Made by a program: the position numbers and the translations under genes. A DNA stretch of 24,442 nt. It comes from Bacteroidales bacterium (GTDB lineage: Bacteria > Bacteroidota > Bacteroidia > Bacteroidales > JAGOPY01). The stretch covers positions 1 through 24,442 of the forward strand of contig JALNZD010000054.1 in the NCBI GenBank assembly GCA_023229505.1, written 5' to 3'. Under the pieces are notes generated by a model. It had not been told where the DNA came from. It was given only the letters and a program-made list of their open reading frames with translations, and ran no database searches. Shown in pieces: positions 23,537 through 24,442 of this stretch (positions within the stretch are counted from its first letter, which is position 1; every line of letters starts with the position of its first letter).

Positions 23537-23544
23537 TAATTTTG
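23537..23544 (+). promoter_or_regulatory. -7 element of the HEPN/MNT operon
   Basis: TAATTTTG matches TAnnTTTG exactly, 17 bases before the HEPN start codon. No -33 TTTG at the usual spacing. The short distance implies a very short leader. Confidence 0.45.
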
Positions 23545-23561
23545 TATAATTCGCTTTTTTA

Positions 23562-23963
23562 ATGGTAAAGAAAGACAAAATACAATACTGGATCGACCTT
23601 TCTGACTATGATCTTGAAACTGCCAATGCCATGTTAAAAAGTACACGGTATTTGTATGTCGGATTTATGTGTCATCAAACCATAGAAAAGGCATTAAAAG
23701 GGTATTTTGCTTCATTATATAATGATATTCCTCCCTTCACACATAATCTTGCCTTTCTGATCGTAAAAACAGGGCTGGACAATGAACTCACTGAAGATCA
23801 GAAAGCCTTAGTTGACGAGTTAGAACCACTGAATATTGAAGCAAGATATCCTGAATATAAAGAACGCCTGCTGAAACAATTGACAAAGGATAAATGCCTT
23901 GAATTGATCAATAAAACCACCGCACTACAACAATGGATCAAGAGGAAGTTATCGGAAAGGTAA
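23562..23963 (+). CDS. HEPN-domain protein paired with a minimal nucleotidyltransferase
   Basis: This 133-aa all-helical protein belongs to the HEPN superfamily. It has the typical start DLSDYDLETANAMLKSTRYLYVGFMCHQTIEKALKGYFA (helices 1-2, with HQTIEKALKG at 38-47), FTHNLAFLI (59-67), and a late ARYPEYKERL segment. HEPN proteins encoded next to MNT nucleotidyltransferases are toxin or modulator partners; active members carry R-x4-6-H, the RNase motif. Here the His residues (38 and 61) have no Arg at the right distance, so RNase activity through that motif is doubtful. The gene overlaps the downstream nucleotidyltransferase by 31 bases, implying coupled translation. Confidence 0.85.
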   Translation: MVKKDKIQYWIDLSDYDLETANAMLKSTRYLYVGFMCHQTIEKALKGYFASLYNDIPPFTHNLAFLIVKTGLDNELTEDQKALVDELEPLNIEARYPEYKERLLKQLTKDKCLELINKTTALQQWIKRKLSER

Positions 23964-24235
23964 AACGATTTGCCAAATTGGTTAAAGAGCAATTCGAAAT
24001 CTCTAGAGTTGTTCTGTTTGGTTCCTATGCCAATGGGACTGCTCATGCATATAGCGACATTGATGTGGCCCTGGTTGTGAAAAAGATGGACAAAGGATTC
24101 TTCGAGGTTGAGCCTGTCCTCTGGAAGTTGCGCCGTCAGATTGATCCGCTTATTGAGCCTGTTCTGATTGAAGAAGAAAATGATCCGGCGGGATTTTTAG
24201 AAGAAATTACCAGGACCGGTATTGAAATCATCTGA
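23933..24235 (+). CDS. Minimal nucleotidyltransferase (MNT/MntA-like)
   Basis: This 100-aa protein is a polymerase-beta-fold minimal nucleotidyltransferase. The signature GS-x10-DxD is exact (Gly30, Ser31, Asp42, Asp44 in VLFGSYANGTAHAYSDIDVALV). A later strand IDPLIEPVLI is where the third carboxylate sits in relatives; it would have to be Glu here. In described HEPN/MNT toxin-antitoxin pairs the MNT protein neutralises the HEPN toxin by AMP transfer to a tyrosine in the RX4HXY motif. That motif is not seen in this partner, so the mode of action may differ. The gene starts inside the HEPN gene, and its stop is one base from that of the convergent T9SS gene. Confidence 0.9.
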   Translation: MDQEEVIGKVKRFAKLVKEQFEISRVVLFGSYANGTAHAYSDIDVALVVKKMDKGFFEVEPVLWKLRRQIDPLIEPVLIEEENDPAGFLEEITRTGIEII

Positions 24236-24236
24236 T

Positions 24237-24442
24237 TTACCTCACCAGCATCACCGTACCCACTTCCACATTTGCACCTTCGACTCCCGGGACTCCATCT
24301 AATCTGAAGGCAATACGGTAAACATAAACCCCGCCAGGGCAAAGCTTTCCGTCCTTTTTGCCATCCCAGCCATTCAGGATGTCAGTTGATTCAAAGATTT
24401 CTCCTCCCCATCTGTCAAAAATCAGCAATTTGAAATCCGAAA
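24237..24442 (-). CDS. Second T9SS type B protein, C-terminal end only
   Basis: The frame stays open to the window edge, so only the last 67 residues are visible. They form the end of a type B (gliding-motility-associated) sorting domain: SDFKLLIFDRWGGEIFEST, then NGWDGKKDGKLCPGGVYVYRI, and a final VGTVMLVR. It is clearly homologous to the end of the 1179-aa protein (IYDRWGGLIF, WDGKKNGNPCPGGVYAYKI, VGTVALIR). The two genes share an orientation, and the HEPN/MNT pair lies between them on the opposite strand. The cargo part is outside the window. Confidence 0.85.
   Translation of the reverse strand, partial: SDFKLLIFDRWGGEIFESTDILNGWDGKKDGKLCPGGVYVYRIAFRLDGVPGVEGANVEVGTVMLVR

Overview
The window looks like a chromosomal piece of a Bacteroidota bacterium, probably a Bacteroidales-like environmental lineage. 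The signs are type IX secretion (T9SS) C-terminal sorting domains of both type A and type B, a FeoA-FeoB fusion, Bacteroidota-specific families (DUF4221-like and DUF5063-like), and several upstream regions with the Bacteroidota sigma-ABfr promoter signature (-7 TAnnTTTG, sometimes with -33 TTTG). All functions are read from the sequence; no database search was run.

Layout. 1-1868 holds a phosphohexomutase preceded by a hairpin and a heptamer repeat, tail-to-tail with an NTF2-like lipoprotein (1881-2420). 2421-8070 is an AT-rich accessory stretch: a 5'-truncated T9SS type A surface protein (2731-3111); a minus-strand cassette of three lipoproteins (Cys-rich small lipoprotein, DUF4221-like beta-propeller, thioredoxin-like lipoprotein with a CxxCxxC motif); a tiny ORF with a textbook promoter; a complete IS4-family element (about 5996-7232); and uppP/bacA. 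From 8126 on, GC rises and the genes are housekeeping: a GreA/B-C-like protein, a DUF5063-like protein, feoAB, a TPR lipoprotein behind recA, nth, a 65-aa orphan behind an ECF-like sigma factor, divergent uvrA, and rlmB. 19870-23409 is a 1179-aa T9SS type B adhesin-like protein. A HEPN/MNT pair (23562-24235) sits between it and a second T9SS type B protein that runs off the right edge.

How the genes relate. DNA repair (recA, nth, uvrA) is clustered around one sigma factor. The uvrA/sigma intergenic region carries a perfect 9-bp palindrome lying between two candidate sigma-gene promoters. The lipoprotein cassette may act as one envelope unit: a perfect hairpin terminator after the first gene suggests that the Cys-rich lipoprotein is made in excess of the propeller and the redox-motif partner.

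The most unusual structural signal is a set of intergenic arrays with 7-8-bp units at five loci. One heptamer occurs at two loci in opposite orientation, and one octamer array forms a perfect 30-bp inverted repeat upstream of feoAB. Four convergent gene pairs meet tail-to-tail with 0-12 bp between stops. No tRNA, rRNA or CRISPR array was recognised.
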